Notes: generated by a model from the sequence alone, not told the origin. 64,000 nucleotides of DNA from Vibrio fluvialis (GCF_900460245.1 NZ_UHIP01000001.1:2976001-3040000); one strand, 5' to 3'; positions 23,501-39,713 are shown, counted from the first letter of the stretch. Translations and numbers: made by a program.

Positions 23501-24237
23501 TATTGCGGCAGGGTCAGCTTTTTCTCCAGACTTCGCACCCCTTGTGACACCAACAAAATCAACACCAGATACTCCAGTACCAGAAAAGTGTAGATTTCCA
23601 GCGGCAAGTACTCTGTGACCACCAGTTCATTGGCGCGGCGGGTCAGATCGCTCAGACCAATGACGCTGACCAGCGATGACATTTTCAGAATATAGATAAA
23701 CTGGTTGCCCAGCGGCGGCAGGATTTGTCTCAGTGCCTGAGGCAGGATTACCAGACGCATTTTTTGCCAATAATTCAGCCCCAAGGCTTCTGCTGCTTCA
23801 TGTTGGCCGCGGGCGATGGCTTGAATCCCACCTCGAAACACCTCAGCCATGAATGCGCTTTCCGCCAGGCTGAGCGCGATAACCCCCGCGGTAAAATGAT
23901 TAAGTGACACGTCAAACAGCGCGGGTAATCCGTAGTAGACCCACAACAGCAGTACCAAGACGGGAATGGCGCGCACGACTTCAACGTACACCCGATTGGC
24001 ACGGCGCAGCGAGCGATAACGCGACAGTGCTGGCAGAGCAATCACCAGCCCTATCAACATTGCCAACACCATGCTCAGAAGAGAAATACTCAAGGTGTCA
24101 CCAAAGCCCGCGACGAGGAATTTGAGGTTACGCATGCCTTGCTCTGTCGATGGATCCAGAACGTACCAGCCCCACTGGTACTGGTTGCACCCGGTTAACA
24201 GCAGCGGCAATAGCCAGGCACTGTATCGCAGCATCAC
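23500..24237 (-). CDS. Amino-acid ABC transporter permease with lipobox-like N-terminus
   Basis: The 245-residue inner-membrane protein has a HisM/GlnP-type permease domain (GFGDTLSISLLSMVLAMLIGL; ARGQHEAAEALGLNYWQKMRLVILPQALRQILPPLGNQF, the EAA loop). The N-terminus is odd: MMLRYSAWLLPLLLTGCNQYQ reads as a lipoprotein signal with lipobox LLTGC, ahead of the first permease helix. The gene is divergent from a binding-protein gene (93-base gap), but no ATPase gene is nearby. The ligand is unknown; an ATPase elsewhere must serve it. Confidence 0.85.
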   Translation of the reverse strand: MMLRYSAWLLPLLLTGCNQYQWGWYVLDPSTEQGMRNLKFLVAGFGDTLSISLLSMVLAMLIGLVIALPALSRYRSLRRANRVYVEVVRAIPVLVLLLWVYYGLPALFDVSLNHFTAGVIALSLAESAFMAEVFRGGIQAIARGQHEAAEALGLNYWQKMRLVILPQALRQILPPLGNQFIYILKMSSLVSVIGLSDLTRRANELVVTEYLPLEIYTFLVLEYLVLILLVSQGVRSLEKKLTLPQ

Positions 24238-24330
24238 ACTCCTCCGTAGTCTGACTAAAAAAAGTCCTTTGATACTGCTATGTTAACAATGATGCAGTAC
24301 ATTCAGTGAACAGTTTTTAAGGAAAAAACG

Positions 24331-25104
24331 ATGAAAAAAATAATAGCAGTGCTGGGGTTATGTTTGTTGTCAGTGGGTCAGGTGTATGCGCAGAGCCGTC
24401 TTCAGGACGTCTTGAACACTGGCGTGTTACGCGTTGGGACGACGGGGGACTGGAATCCGATGACGATGAAAGATCCGGCGACCAACAGTTACCGTGGTTT
24501 TGATATTGATGTGACGGCTGAGTTGGCCAAAGATCTCGGCGTTAAAGTGGAGTACGTCGCGACCGATTGGAAAACCCTGGTCAATGGTATTACCGCCAAC
24601 AAATATGACATCACCGGCAGTGCGTCACTCAATATGTCGCGGGCAAAAGTAGCGGGTTATAGCCAGCCCTATTTCTATCTGGCGTTTGTGCCAGTGGTGC
24701 AAAAAAGTGAACTCAGCCGCTATCAGGATTGGAGTGATTTTGATAACGCCGAGATAAAAGTGGCCGCGACGCTCGGCACGGTGCAGGAAAAAATGGTTAA
24801 AGAGTTTTTCCCCAATGCTCAGCACATCGTGATTGAAGCGCCGGCACGTGATTATCAGGAACTGTTGGCCAAACGTGCCGATGTGTCGGTGACGTCCAAT
24901 GTCGAGGCGGCAACGCTGGTAGAAAAATTCAATCAGTTGGCGATCGTTCCAGTGAAAGAGGCGCGTCGCCCAACCCCGATTGCGATGCTGTTACCTCAGG
25001 ACGATCAGGTATGGATTAACTACGTGAATCACTGGGTGGAACTGAAAAAAACGCAAGGTTTTTTCCGTCAAACCGCAGAGAAGTGGGGGCTGAAAAGTCT
25101 GTAA
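24331..25104 (+). CDS. Periplasmic solute-binding protein, PheC (cyclohexadienyl dehydratase)-like
   Basis: The 257-residue exported protein has a signal peptide (cleavage near VYA-QS) and a class 3 solute-binding fold. From residue 22 the pattern SRLQDVLNTGVLRVGTTGDWNP, then GFDIDVTAELAKDLGVKVEYV, resembles periplasmic cyclohexadienyl dehydratase (PheC) and its binding-protein relatives. An acidic residue in TSNVEAATL sits about where PheC has its catalytic Glu. It may be an amino-acid binding protein for the divergent permease, or an enzyme acting on arogenate/prephenate. The first is more likely from context; neither can be proved here. Confidence 0.75.
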   Translation: MKKIIAVLGLCLLSVGQVYAQSRLQDVLNTGVLRVGTTGDWNPMTMKDPATNSYRGFDIDVTAELAKDLGVKVEYVATDWKTLVNGITANKYDITGSASLNMSRAKVAGYSQPYFYLAFVPVVQKSELSRYQDWSDFDNAEIKVAATLGTVQEKMVKEFFPNAQHIVIEAPARDYQELLAKRADVSVTSNVEAATLVEKFNQLAIVPVKEARRPTPIAMLLPQDDQVWINYVNHWVELKKTQGFFRQTAEKWGLKSL

Positions 25105-25108
25105 TAAA

Positions 25109-25130
25109 AAGCGCCTCAGTTGAGGCGCTT
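25109..25130. terminator. Bidirectional terminator between convergent genes
   Basis: A perfect 10-bp stem AAGCGCCTCA/TGAGGCGCTT with a GT loop sits between the binding-protein gene and punC. A run of five A residues before it gives a U tract on the minus strand, so it should end punC efficiently. Confidence 0.85.
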
Positions 25131-25135
25131 ATGGT

Positions 25136-26338
25136 TTATTTATCCTGAACTACACGAGCATTGTCCGGCGTAGTGAAATGCTGGTTCAGCTGACGATTGG
25201 CAATGATGTAGCCCACCCATAAGCCGAGCATACAGACCACAATCGCAATCCCCGTGACCATTTGAGCCTGGCTGGCAAAGGCCGCTACCAGCGCACTGGC
25301 TACACTTGCAGCACAGATTTGCAGACTGTTCTGTAAACCTGCTGCGGTAGCCGGGCTGTCTTTAGCGCTGGACAGCGCGCGGTTGACAACAATTGGGTAT
25401 AGCGCACCGTTAGCCACAGCAATCAGGCAGAACGGCGCCAGAATCGGCCAGATCGACGTCAATGTCCATTGTGATGCGATGAAGATCAGTACTGTTGATA
25501 GCGTGAACAGAGCGATCAGTTGTTTCAGCACCGCTTCATCGCCGAACTTACGCACACACCATTTGCCCATGTAACCACCGATCATAAACGCGATGGTTTG
25601 CGGAATGAAGCTCAGGCCAATGTCTTTTGCTTCATAGCCCAGTTGAGCCATGATTTCTGGCATGCCAGTCAGGTAAGCGAAGAACGCGGCAGATGCGGTT
25701 GCAAACATCAGTACGTTGCCAAGGTAAGATTTACTGCTCAGCAGATGTTTGATGTCCTGAGTGATCGACGTCGTTTTCGGTTCACTAACGGCATTTTTCT
25801 GTACGCCAGTGCTGATCACCAGTGCAATTCCCATGACCGTCAGTGCCAGAAAGATGCTGTGCCAGCCAAACTGGTCCGCCAGCAACACGCCTAATTGGGG
25901 GGCTAGGGCCGGAGAAAGCGCGACCAGTGGCATAATGGTGGCAAAGATCTGTTGGCTGGTCTGGCTTGGGTAACGTTTGATCACCATGGCTTGCCAAATC
26001 ACTGCGGGTGCACAAACCCCAATCGCTTGCACGAAACGCAAAGAGAGCAATTGCCACACTTGATCGCAGAACGCTAGGCCAGCAGAGGCAAGAGTAAACA
26101 CCACCAGACCAGTGATCAATGTATTACGATGACCAAATTTATCCGATGCCAGACCCCACAATAACTGACCCGACGCCATTCCAACCAGAAACACGGTCAG
26201 TGACAGTGCGATTTGTTCTGGCCCGGTGGCAAAGTCCTGTTCCATGATTTTAAACGCCGGCAGATACATATCGGTGGCGATGAAGCCGAGCATAGAGAGC
26301 GCTGCTAAATAAAACAGCTGTAAGGGTGATACGTTCAT
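25136..26338 (-). CDS. punC: Bcr/CflA-family MFS transporter, PunC-like purine transporter
   Basis: The 400-residue protein has 12 predicted membrane helices and the Bcr/CflA pattern (LGFIATDMYLPAFKIM; QLLWGLASDKFGHRNTL; VCAPAVIWQAMVIKRYPSQ; FIPQTIAFMIGGY). From memory, it is clearly similar to E. coli YdhC (PunC), an importer linked to use of adenosine and other purines, including the PSQ/IFA-IMPL-LSPALAP block. The ATG at 26338 was preferred to upstream starts because GGGAAG precedes it. The LysR gene on the other strand is the PunR-like regulator. Confidence 0.8.
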   Translation of the reverse strand: MNVSPLQLFYLAALSMLGFIATDMYLPAFKIMEQDFATGPEQIALSLTVFLVGMASGQLLWGLASDKFGHRNTLITGLVVFTLASAGLAFCDQVWQLLSLRFVQAIGVCAPAVIWQAMVIKRYPSQTSQQIFATIMPLVALSPALAPQLGVLLADQFGWHSIFLALTVMGIALVISTGVQKNAVSEPKTTSITQDIKHLLSSKSYLGNVLMFATASAAFFAYLTGMPEIMAQLGYEAKDIGLSFIPQTIAFMIGGYMGKWCVRKFGDEAVLKQLIALFTLSTVLIFIASQWTLTSIWPILAPFCLIAVANGALYPIVVNRALSSAKDSPATAAGLQNSLQICAASVASALVAAFASQAQMVTGIAIVVCMLGLWVGYIIANRQLNQHFTTPDNARVVQDK

Positions 26339-26491
26339 TGTTCTTCCCATCAAAAAAATTAATTCAATTTGACCCTGTATCTCTTGGCGCCAACCAGGAT
26401 TTCTGAGCGCCCTCATTCTATTTTTGGTTTAAGATGAATTGAAACGCGAAATTTGTTAGTTATCGTTCAAAAAATTTGATGGGTAAAAATC

Positions 26492-27397
26492 ATGTTTTCC
26501 AAATCCTCACTGGAAATGCTCGACACCGTAGCTCGTTTGGGCAGTTTCACCGCCGCTGCGGATGTGCTGCATAAAGTCCCCTCGGCGATCAGCTATGGTG
26601 TGCGTCAGGTGGAAGTGGAACTCGGGGTGGTGCTGTTTCGCCGTCTGCCACGAAAAGTGGAGCTGACTCCCGCAGGTGAACTGTTTATGCAAGAGGCAAG
26701 GTCGTTATTACGCCAGATGGAAGAGCTGAAAGCGCAGACCCGCCGTGCCGCGCATGGCTGGCAGAAAACCCTCAAAGTCACGTTGGACAATGTGGTCAAA
26801 TTGGATCGCATGAAGCCGCTGGTGGAAGATTTCTACCGCACGTTTGAATTTGCCGAGTTGCAAATCAACATGGAAGTGTTTAATGGCTCTTGGGAAGCCA
26901 TCTCTCAGGGGCGGGCGGATATTGTGATTGGGGCGACCTCTGCGGTGCCTGTCGGGGGCGATTTTGAAGTGCGGGATATGGGGATTCTTGATTGGGCGTT
27001 TGTGATGTCGCCGGCCCATCCGTGTGTACGTGAGCAAGTGCTTACTGAAGCGTTTGTCAGTCAGTTTCCGGCGATCTGTCTTGATGACACTTCCAGTGTA
27101 TTGCCAAAAAGGCATACCGGGCACTATCCGCAGCAGCGACGTCTGCTGCTGCCCAACTGGTATAGCGCTATCGAGTGCCTGAAAAATGGTGTGGGCGTGG
27201 GGTATATGCCTCGTCATATGGCGCAGCCGTTATTGGCCAGTGGTCAGTTAGTGGAGAAAATGTTGCCGGACGAAAAGCCGCTCAGCCAGTGCTGTTTGGT
27301 GTGGCGTAAAGACGACAATCACAAATTGATTGAGTGGATGGTGAACTATCTCGGCACCAGTGAGCAGTTACATAAAGATTGGTTGCAGGCGTATTGA
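26492..27397 (+). CDS. punR: LysR-family regulator, PunR-like
   Basis: The 301-residue protein has an N-terminal winged helix (SLEMLDTVARLGSFTAAADVLHKVPSAISYGVRQVE) and a substrate-sensing domain. Sections such as EVFNGSWEAISQGRADIVIGATSAVPVGG and RDMG match E. coli YdhB (PunR) as I remember it. PunR activates punC in response to purines. It is divergent from punC across a 153-base gap, the classic arrangement for a LysR regulator and its target, and the same as in E. coli. Confidence 0.82.
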   Translation: MFSKSSLEMLDTVARLGSFTAAADVLHKVPSAISYGVRQVEVELGVVLFRRLPRKVELTPAGELFMQEARSLLRQMEELKAQTRRAAHGWQKTLKVTLDNVVKLDRMKPLVEDFYRTFEFAELQINMEVFNGSWEAISQGRADIVIGATSAVPVGGDFEVRDMGILDWAFVMSPAHPCVREQVLTEAFVSQFPAICLDDTSSVLPKRHTGHYPQQRRLLLPNWYSAIECLKNGVGVGYMPRHMAQPLLASGQLVEKMLPDEKPLSQCCLVWRKDDNHKLIEWMVNYLGTSEQLHKDWLQAY

Positions 27398-27420
27398 GCC
27401 AGAATCACAGGAAATAAAAA

Positions 27421-27442
27421 AGCCAGCAGATGCTGGCTTTTC
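27421..27442. terminator. Bidirectional terminator between punR and fadA
   Basis: AGCCAGCA (27421-27428) pairs with TGCTGGCT (27431-27438) across a GA loop, with five or more A residues before it and TTTT after it. It ends both the rightward punR and the leftward fadBA transcripts. Confidence 0.85.
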
Positions 27443-27451
27443 AGTTGCCGC

Positions 27452-30812
<3,361 letters not shown>

Positions 30813-30874
30813 TGTCTATCTCCGTGACATACAATCCACGATTGTGTGTGAGAGTTTTTATTGTATTTAAAATT

Positions 30875-30887
30875 CTGGTTAGACCAG
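30875..30887 (-). promoter_or_regulatory. Candidate FadR operator upstream of fadBA
   Basis: CTGGTTAGACCAG is a near-perfect dyad containing the TGGT/ACCA half-sites of the FadR family, located between fadB and yigZ. FadR represses fadBA in enteric bacteria and vibrios. The match to the full FadR consensus is partial, so this is a prediction. Confidence 0.55.
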
Positions 30888-31028
30888 TCGATTTAGTGTG
30901 AACCTGAGATTGATTAATTTCAATACATTTTTTAAACAACTGTTTAACATTGTGCGCCATGCCAATCCTGAGTCATTTTTCAAATCCTCGTGTTACACTT
31001 GGCGACCTTTTCATCATCGGCGAGAAAA

Positions 31029-31652
31029 ATGAACGTTCAGCCTTACCACATTCCTGCAGCTCCGGTTCGCTTTGAAGAAGAGATCAAAAAGAGCCTCTTT
31101 ATTACCTATTTAGCTCATACGCCAGGAATTGACGCAGCGAAAGCGTTTGTCGATGAGATCAAGTCGCGTCATGCCGATGCGCGTCACAACTGCTGGGCAT
31201 TTGTCGCTGGCAGGCCACAGGATTCTATGCTGTGGGGGTTCAGTGATGATGGTGAGCCATCCGGTACTGCGGGAAAGCCGATTCTGGCTCAGCTGTCCGG
31301 GTCGGGCGTGGGAGAGATGACTGCGGTGGTGACGCGTTACTATGGCGGGATTCGACTCGGAACCGGCGGCTTAGTGAAAGCCTATGGCGGCGGTGTGCAG
31401 CAAGCGCTCAAGTTGCTTCAAACTATTGAGAAAAAAATCACCACAAAACTGCACCTGACGCTAGACTACGGATTGGTTGCTCTGGCGCAGTCGATCATGA
31501 GCCAGTTTGAAGCCGCGGAAGTGGACGCTGAGTATGGAGAAAGTGTCTGCCTTACCGTGGAATTGGAATGCCTTCATCTTGAGGCGTTTACTCAGAGCAT
31601 CATTAACAAGAGCGGCGCCAAGATTCTTGTTGCTGGTGTGGAAAACAGTTAG
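31029..31652 (+). CDS. yigZ: YigZ/IMPACT family protein
   Basis: The 207-residue protein has the IMPACT N-terminal domain (EEIKKSLFITYLAHT; DDGEPSGTAGKPILAQLSGSGVGE; VTRYYGGIRLGTGGLVKAYGGGV) and a DUF1949-type C-terminal domain. E. coli YigZ is the close relative and its biochemical role is not settled. The ATG at 31029 (MNVQPYHIPAAPV) was chosen because it aligns with the family; an earlier in-frame ATG at 30990 adds an unrelated leader. The order yigZ-trkH-hemG-rRNA is the same as in E. coli. Confidence 0.93.
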   Translation: MNVQPYHIPAAPVRFEEEIKKSLFITYLAHTPGIDAAKAFVDEIKSRHADARHNCWAFVAGRPQDSMLWGFSDDGEPSGTAGKPILAQLSGSGVGEMTAVVTRYYGGIRLGTGGLVKAYGGGVQQALKLLQTIEKKITTKLHLTLDYGLVALAQSIMSQFEAAEVDAEYGESVCLTVELECLHLEAFTQSIINKSGAKILVAGVENS

Positions 31653-31685
31653 GAACTCAGAAGCGCAGCTTCGTTAAGTCTATTC

Positions 31686-33143
31686 ATGCAATTTCGTTCA
31701 ATCATTCGAATCGTCGGGCTGCTGCTCGCGTTATTCAGTGTGTCTATGCTGGCGCCCGCGCTGGTGGCTTTGATCTACCGCGACGGTGCTGGTGTTCCGT
31801 TCGTTTCGACCTTTTTTGTTCTGCTGATGTGTGGCGGCCTGTTCTGGTTTCCTAACCGTCGTTATCGCCATGAATTGAAAGCGCGCGACGGCTTTCTGAT
31901 TGTGGTCCTGTTCTGGACGGTTATCGGCAGTGCGGGATCGCTGCCGTTTCTGCTTGCCGACAATCCGAATATTTCCGTCACGGATGCCTTTTTTGAATCT
32001 TTTTCTGCGCTGACAACCACAGGCGCCACGGTGATTGTCGGGCTGGATAATCTGCCGAAAGCGGTATTGTTTTATCGTCAGTTTCTGCAATGGTTCGGCG
32101 GGATGGGGATCATCGTCTTGGCCGTGGCCATTCTGCCCGTGCTGGGTATCGGTGGCATGCAGCTTTACCGAGCGGAAATTCCGGGGCCGGTGAAAGACAA
32201 CAAAGTGACGCCACGCATTGCCGAAACGGCTAAAGCGCTGTGGTATATCTATCTGAGCTTAACCATCGCCTGTGCGGGCGCGTTCTGGCTGGCAGGTATG
32301 ACGTTGTTCGACGCGATTTGTCACAGTTTCTCCACCATTGCGATTGGGGGCTTCTCTACTCACGATGCCAGCATTGGTTATTTCGATAGCTACGCGATTA
32401 ATATGATTACGGTGGTGTTCCTGCTGATTTCGGCGTGTAACTTCACTCTGCACTATGCCGCGTTTGCGACCGGAGGCGTGCACCCGAAGTACTATTGGAA
32501 AGACCCGGAGTTTCGAGCGTTTGTTGTCATTCAGGCGATTTTGTTTAGCGTCTGTTTCCTGATGCTGCTCAAGCACCACTCTTATGACTCGCTTTATGAT
32601 GCGTTTGACCAGGCGCTATTCCAGACCGTCTCCATTTCGACCACCGCAGGATTTACCACCACGGGCTTTTCCGATTGGCCACTGTTTTTGCCTGTATTGC
32701 TATTGTTCTCTTCTTTTATAGGCGGTTGTGCAGGATCGACGGGGGGCGGAATGAAGGTGATTCGCGTGTTCTTGCTCACGCTGCAGGGGGCACGTGAAAT
32801 GAAGCGCCTGGTGCACCCGCGTGCGATCTACCACATTAAGATTGGAGACAGCGCACTGCCACAACGTGTTGTGGATGCCGTTTGGGGATTCTTCTCCGCG
32901 TACGCGTTGGTGTTTGTCGTGTGTATGCTGGCCCTCATTGCTACTGGCATGGATGAACTAAGCGCGTTTTCGGCAGTCGCGGCCACACTTAATAACCTGG
33001 GCCCGGGCTTGGGTGAAGTCGCGGTACACTTTGCTGATGTGAACGATACAGCCAAGTGGATTCTGGTGGTATCGATGCTGTTTGGCCGATTAGAGATCTT
33101 CACACTATTAATATTGTTGACGCCGACGTTCTGGCGCAGCTGA
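31686..33143 (+). CDS. trkH: Trk system potassium uptake protein TrkH
   Basis: The 485-residue membrane protein has four K+-channel-like M1-P-M2 repeats. Selectivity-filter segments are visible at ALTTTGATV, FSTIAIGGFST, TAGFTTTGFSD and ATLNNLGPGLGEV. It takes up K+ together with the NAD-binding regulator TrkA, which is not encoded here. It is 33 bases after yigZ and 10 bases before hemG, so it is likely in one operon. Confidence 0.97.
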   Translation: MQFRSIIRIVGLLLALFSVSMLAPALVALIYRDGAGVPFVSTFFVLLMCGGLFWFPNRRYRHELKARDGFLIVVLFWTVIGSAGSLPFLLADNPNISVTDAFFESFSALTTTGATVIVGLDNLPKAVLFYRQFLQWFGGMGIIVLAVAILPVLGIGGMQLYRAEIPGPVKDNKVTPRIAETAKALWYIYLSLTIACAGAFWLAGMTLFDAICHSFSTIAIGGFSTHDASIGYFDSYAINMITVVFLLISACNFTLHYAAFATGGVHPKYYWKDPEFRAFVVIQAILFSVCFLMLLKHHSYDSLYDAFDQALFQTVSISTTAGFTTTGFSDWPLFLPVLLLFSSFIGGCAGSTGGGMKVIRVFLLTLQGAREMKRLVHPRAIYHIKIGDSALPQRVVDAVWGFFSAYALVFVVCMLALIATGMDELSAFSAVAATLNNLGPGLGEVAVHFADVNDTAKWILVVSMLFGRLEIFTLLILLTPTFWRS

Positions 33144-33153
33144 GGAAGCATTC

Positions 33154-33678
33154 GTGAAAGCACTATTATTATATTCCAGCCGGGAAGGGCAAACGCAAAA
33201 AATCATACGTACCATTGCAGGTCAGCTTGAAGGGTATGAGTGTGATATTCGCAACCTGCACGATTGTGCCTCATTGGATCTGGCCGCTTATGACAAAGTT
33301 CTGATTGGGGCTTCCATTCGTTATGGTCACCTGAATAAAAAGCTCTATGAGTTTATCGCGCGTCATCTTACCCAGTTGCAGCAAAGCAAAGCCGCGTTCT
33401 TTTGTGTCAATCTGACCGCTCGTAAAGAGGATCAGGGCAAAGACACGCCTGAGGGGAGTGTCTATATACAGACGTTTTTGAAAAAGTCACCGTGGCAGCC
33501 GGAACTGATAGGTGTGTTTGCTGGTGCACTCTATTACCCTAGATACCGCTTTTTCGACAAAATGATGATTCGTTTAATCATGACGCTGACAGGCGGAGAA
33601 ACGGATACCACAAAAGAAGTGGAGTACACCAACTGGGAAAAAGTGACTCAATTCGCGATAAAATTTAAAAAGATGTAA
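33154..33678 (+). CDS. hemG: Menaquinone-dependent protoporphyrinogen oxidase HemG
   Basis: The 174-residue flavodoxin-like protein has an FMN phosphate loop LLLYSSREGQTQKI at the N-terminus and the long-chain insertion typical of HemG (FLKKSPWQPELIGVFAGALYYPRYRFFDKMMIRLIM). It oxidises protoporphyrinogen IX to protoporphyrin IX and passes electrons to the quinone pool. The start is GTG at 33154, 10 bases after trkH. It directly precedes the rRNA promoter region. Confidence 0.95.
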   Translation: MKALLLYSSREGQTQKIIRTIAGQLEGYECDIRNLHDCASLDLAAYDKVLIGASIRYGHLNKKLYEFIARHLTQLQQSKAAFFCVNLTARKEDQGKDTPEGSVYIQTFLKKSPWQPELIGVFAGALYYPRYRFFDKMMIRLIMTLTGGETDTTKEVEYTNWEKVTQFAIKFKKM

Positions 33679-33758
33679 AGAAAACCAGCAGATTTGTGGC
33701 TTTTTGCCTCTTTTTTAGCCGAACGACAAAAAATACGTAAAATTCGCCTCAAAAACTA

Positions 33759-33786
33759 TTGCCAAAATTCTAGGTCTCCCTATAAT
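33759..33786 (+). promoter_or_regulatory. rRNA operon promoter P1
   Basis: TTGCCA (33759-33764) and a perfect TATAAT (33781-33786) with 16-base spacing lie ahead of a GC-rich discriminator (GCCGCCTCGC), the mark of stringently controlled rRNA promoters. A-rich DNA upstream (33723-33756) resembles an UP element. Confidence 0.75.
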
Positions 33787-33885
33787 GCCGCCTCGCTGAC
33801 ACGGGAACGGTTCGACAGAAAAGTCCTTGATTAGCTGGTCACTTAGCTTCGTCAAATATGATGAAAAAGTTTTGAAAAAAAGTGG

Positions 33886-33913
33886 TTGACACTAAAACTT
33901 AACTCGCTAAAAT
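33886..33913 (+). promoter_or_regulatory. rRNA operon promoter P2
   Basis: A perfect TTGACA (33886-33891) and TAAAAT (33908-33913) with 16-base spacing lie about 105 bases after P1 and 200 bases before 16S. A boxA antitermination element (GCTCTTTAACA, about 33951-33961) follows, which would recruit the Nus factors. Confidence 0.75.
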
Positions 33914-33970
33914 GGCCGTCCGCTTTGAGAAGAAAGCTTCGAAAAGCAACGCTCTTTAACAACTTAAACC

Positions 33971-33984
33971 TATCAATCTGTGTG
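33971..33984 (+). other. Left arm of the 16S RNase III processing stem
   Basis: TATCAATCTGTGTG here is exactly complementary to CACACAGATTGATA at 35692-35705, on the other side of 16S. The pair would form the long stem that RNase III cuts to release pre-16S rRNA. Confidence 0.8.
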
Positions 33985-34112
33985 GGCACTCGTTGATGAT
34001 AATCGCAAAAGATTTATCAATGAAGTGAGTGACCAATTTGATACTTCGGTATCGAGCACAGTCAATTCAACATTACGTAGTAATGTTATCAGTATTCATT
34101 GAGCCAAAACTT

Positions 34113-35665
<1,553 letters not shown>

Positions 35666-35732
35666 TACGAATGATTATTGCGATGAGTGTTCACACAGAT
35701 TGATACGGTTTAAATGTGAAGAGTATCTTAGT

Positions 35733-35808
35733 GTCCCGTTCGTCTAGAGGCCTAGGACACCGCCCTTTCACGGCGGTAACAGGGGTTCGACTCCCCTACG
35801 GGATACCA
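35733..35808 (+). tRNA. tRNA-Glu (TTC)
   Basis: A 76-base cloverleaf with encoded CCA: acceptor GTCCCGT/ACGGGAT, anticodon loop CTTTCAC (TTC), T loop TTCGACT. It is the first of four tRNAs in the 16S-23S spacer. Confidence 0.97.
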
Positions 35809-35809
35809 C

Positions 35810-35885
35810 GGGTCGTTAGCTCAGTTGGTAGAGCAGTTGACTTTTAATCAATTGGTCGCAGGTTCGAATCCTGCACGACCCACCA
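35810..35885 (+). tRNA. tRNA-Lys (TTT)
   Basis: A 76-base cloverleaf with encoded CCA: acceptor GGGTCGT/ACGACCC, anticodon loop CTTTTAA (TTT), one base after tRNA-Glu. Confidence 0.97.
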
Positions 35886-35916
35886 TTCCTTCCATTAGGA
35901 ATTAAAACTCAAGACT

Positions 35917-35992
35917 GGGGCTATAGCTCAGCTGGGAGAGCGCCTGCCTTGCACGCAGGAGGTCAGCAGTTCGATCCTGCTTAGCTCCACCA
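35917..35992 (+). tRNA. tRNA-Ala (TGC)
   Basis: A 76-base cloverleaf with encoded CCA: acceptor GGGGCTA/TAGCTCC, anticodon loop CTTGCAC (TGC). It is the third spacer tRNA. Confidence 0.97.
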
Positions 35993-36004
35993 TTCTTGAA
36001 TAAT

Positions 36005-36080
36005 GGGCGATTAGCTCAGTTGGGAGAGCACCTGCCTTACAAGCAGGGGGTCACTGGTTCGAACCCGGTATCGCCCACCA
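36005..36080 (+). tRNA. tRNA-Val (TAC)
   Basis: A 76-base cloverleaf with encoded CCA: acceptor GGGCGAT/ATCGCCC, anticodon loop CTTACAA (TAC). It is the fourth spacer tRNA; the Glu-Lys-Ala-Val set is one of the known vibrio spacer types. Confidence 0.97.
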
Positions 36081-36370
36081 TCTTTAAGCACATTTGCTTA
36101 AGTGTTCTTAAACATGGTTTTCATCAGAAAATCTGCTCTTTAACAATTTGGAAAGCTGACAAAACAACAATTTATTGTTGTTTGTAAAGTTCTCAATGTA
36201 TTCCTGAATGGAATACACCAACAAACACATTCAAGTGTGCTTGGTATCGAAGCTTACTGATTCAGTAAGTCTTCAAATTGAGTCCGGCAAAATCAGTCAC
36301 ACACTCATGAAAAATAAATGTGTGACACCTAGGTTGTTTAACAGCAACCCGAAACTCCTTCGGGTTGTAT
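36081..36370 (+). promoter_or_regulatory. Spacer between tRNA-Val and 23S with boxA and processing stem
   Basis: No gene is seen. A boxA element TGCTCTTTAACA lies at 36134-36145 for antitermination into 23S. GTTGTATGGTTAAG at 36364-36377 is exactly complementary to 39250-39263 beyond 23S, forming the pre-23S processing stem. Two further hairpins occur, around 36163-36186 (AACAACAATTTATTGTTGTT type) and around 36346-36366. Confidence 0.7.
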
Positions 36371-39258
<2,888 letters not shown>

Positions 39259-39350
39259 ACAACACCCAAGGGGTTTTGTAGTGGACTCAAAGCTAAGCGC
39301 ATAAGAATGTGTTGAGAGAACGAAAAACAGCTTTCCGAATTTTAAGAATT

Positions 39351-39470
39351 TGCTTGGCGACCATAGCGTTTTGGACCCACCTGATCCCATTCCGAACTCA
39401 GAAGTGAAACGAAACAGCGTCGATGGTAGTGTGGGGTCTCCCCATGTGAGAGTAGAACATCGCCAGGCTT
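39351..39470 (+). rRNA. rrf: 5S ribosomal RNA
   Basis: A 120-base gene beginning TGCTTGGCGACCATAGCG, with the conserved CCGAACTCAGAAGTGAAAC core, ending CGCCAGGCTT; the ends pair as helix I. It lies 92 bases after 23S. Confidence 0.97.
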
Positions 39471-39500
39471 TAAATTTAGACTCTTGAGTCTAACCAGTGC

Positions 39501-39577
39501 GGAGCGGTAGTTCAGTTGGTTAGAATACCGGCCTGTCACGCCGGGGGTCGCGGGTTCGAGTCCCGTCCGCTCCGCCA
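39501..39577 (+). tRNA. tRNA-Asp (GTC)
   Basis: A 77-base cloverleaf with encoded CCA: acceptor GGAGCGG/CCGCTCC, anticodon loop CTGTCAC (GTC). It is distal to 5S, as in E. coli rrnC. Confidence 0.97.
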
Positions 39578-39588
39578 CTTATTTAAGA

Positions 39589-39612
39589 CCTCAGCAGCAA
39601 TGCTGGGGTTTT
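39589..39612 (+). terminator. Hairpin between tRNA-Asp and tRNA-Trp
   Basis: CCTCAGCA/TGCTGGGG form an 8-bp stem (one T-G pair) with a GCAA tetraloop and TTTTC tail. It may be a leaky terminator, or a processing signal, inside the operon. Confidence 0.6.
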
Positions 39613-39636
39613 CTTCAATCTAGAAGACCAAAATTT

Positions 39637-39713
<77 letters not shown>

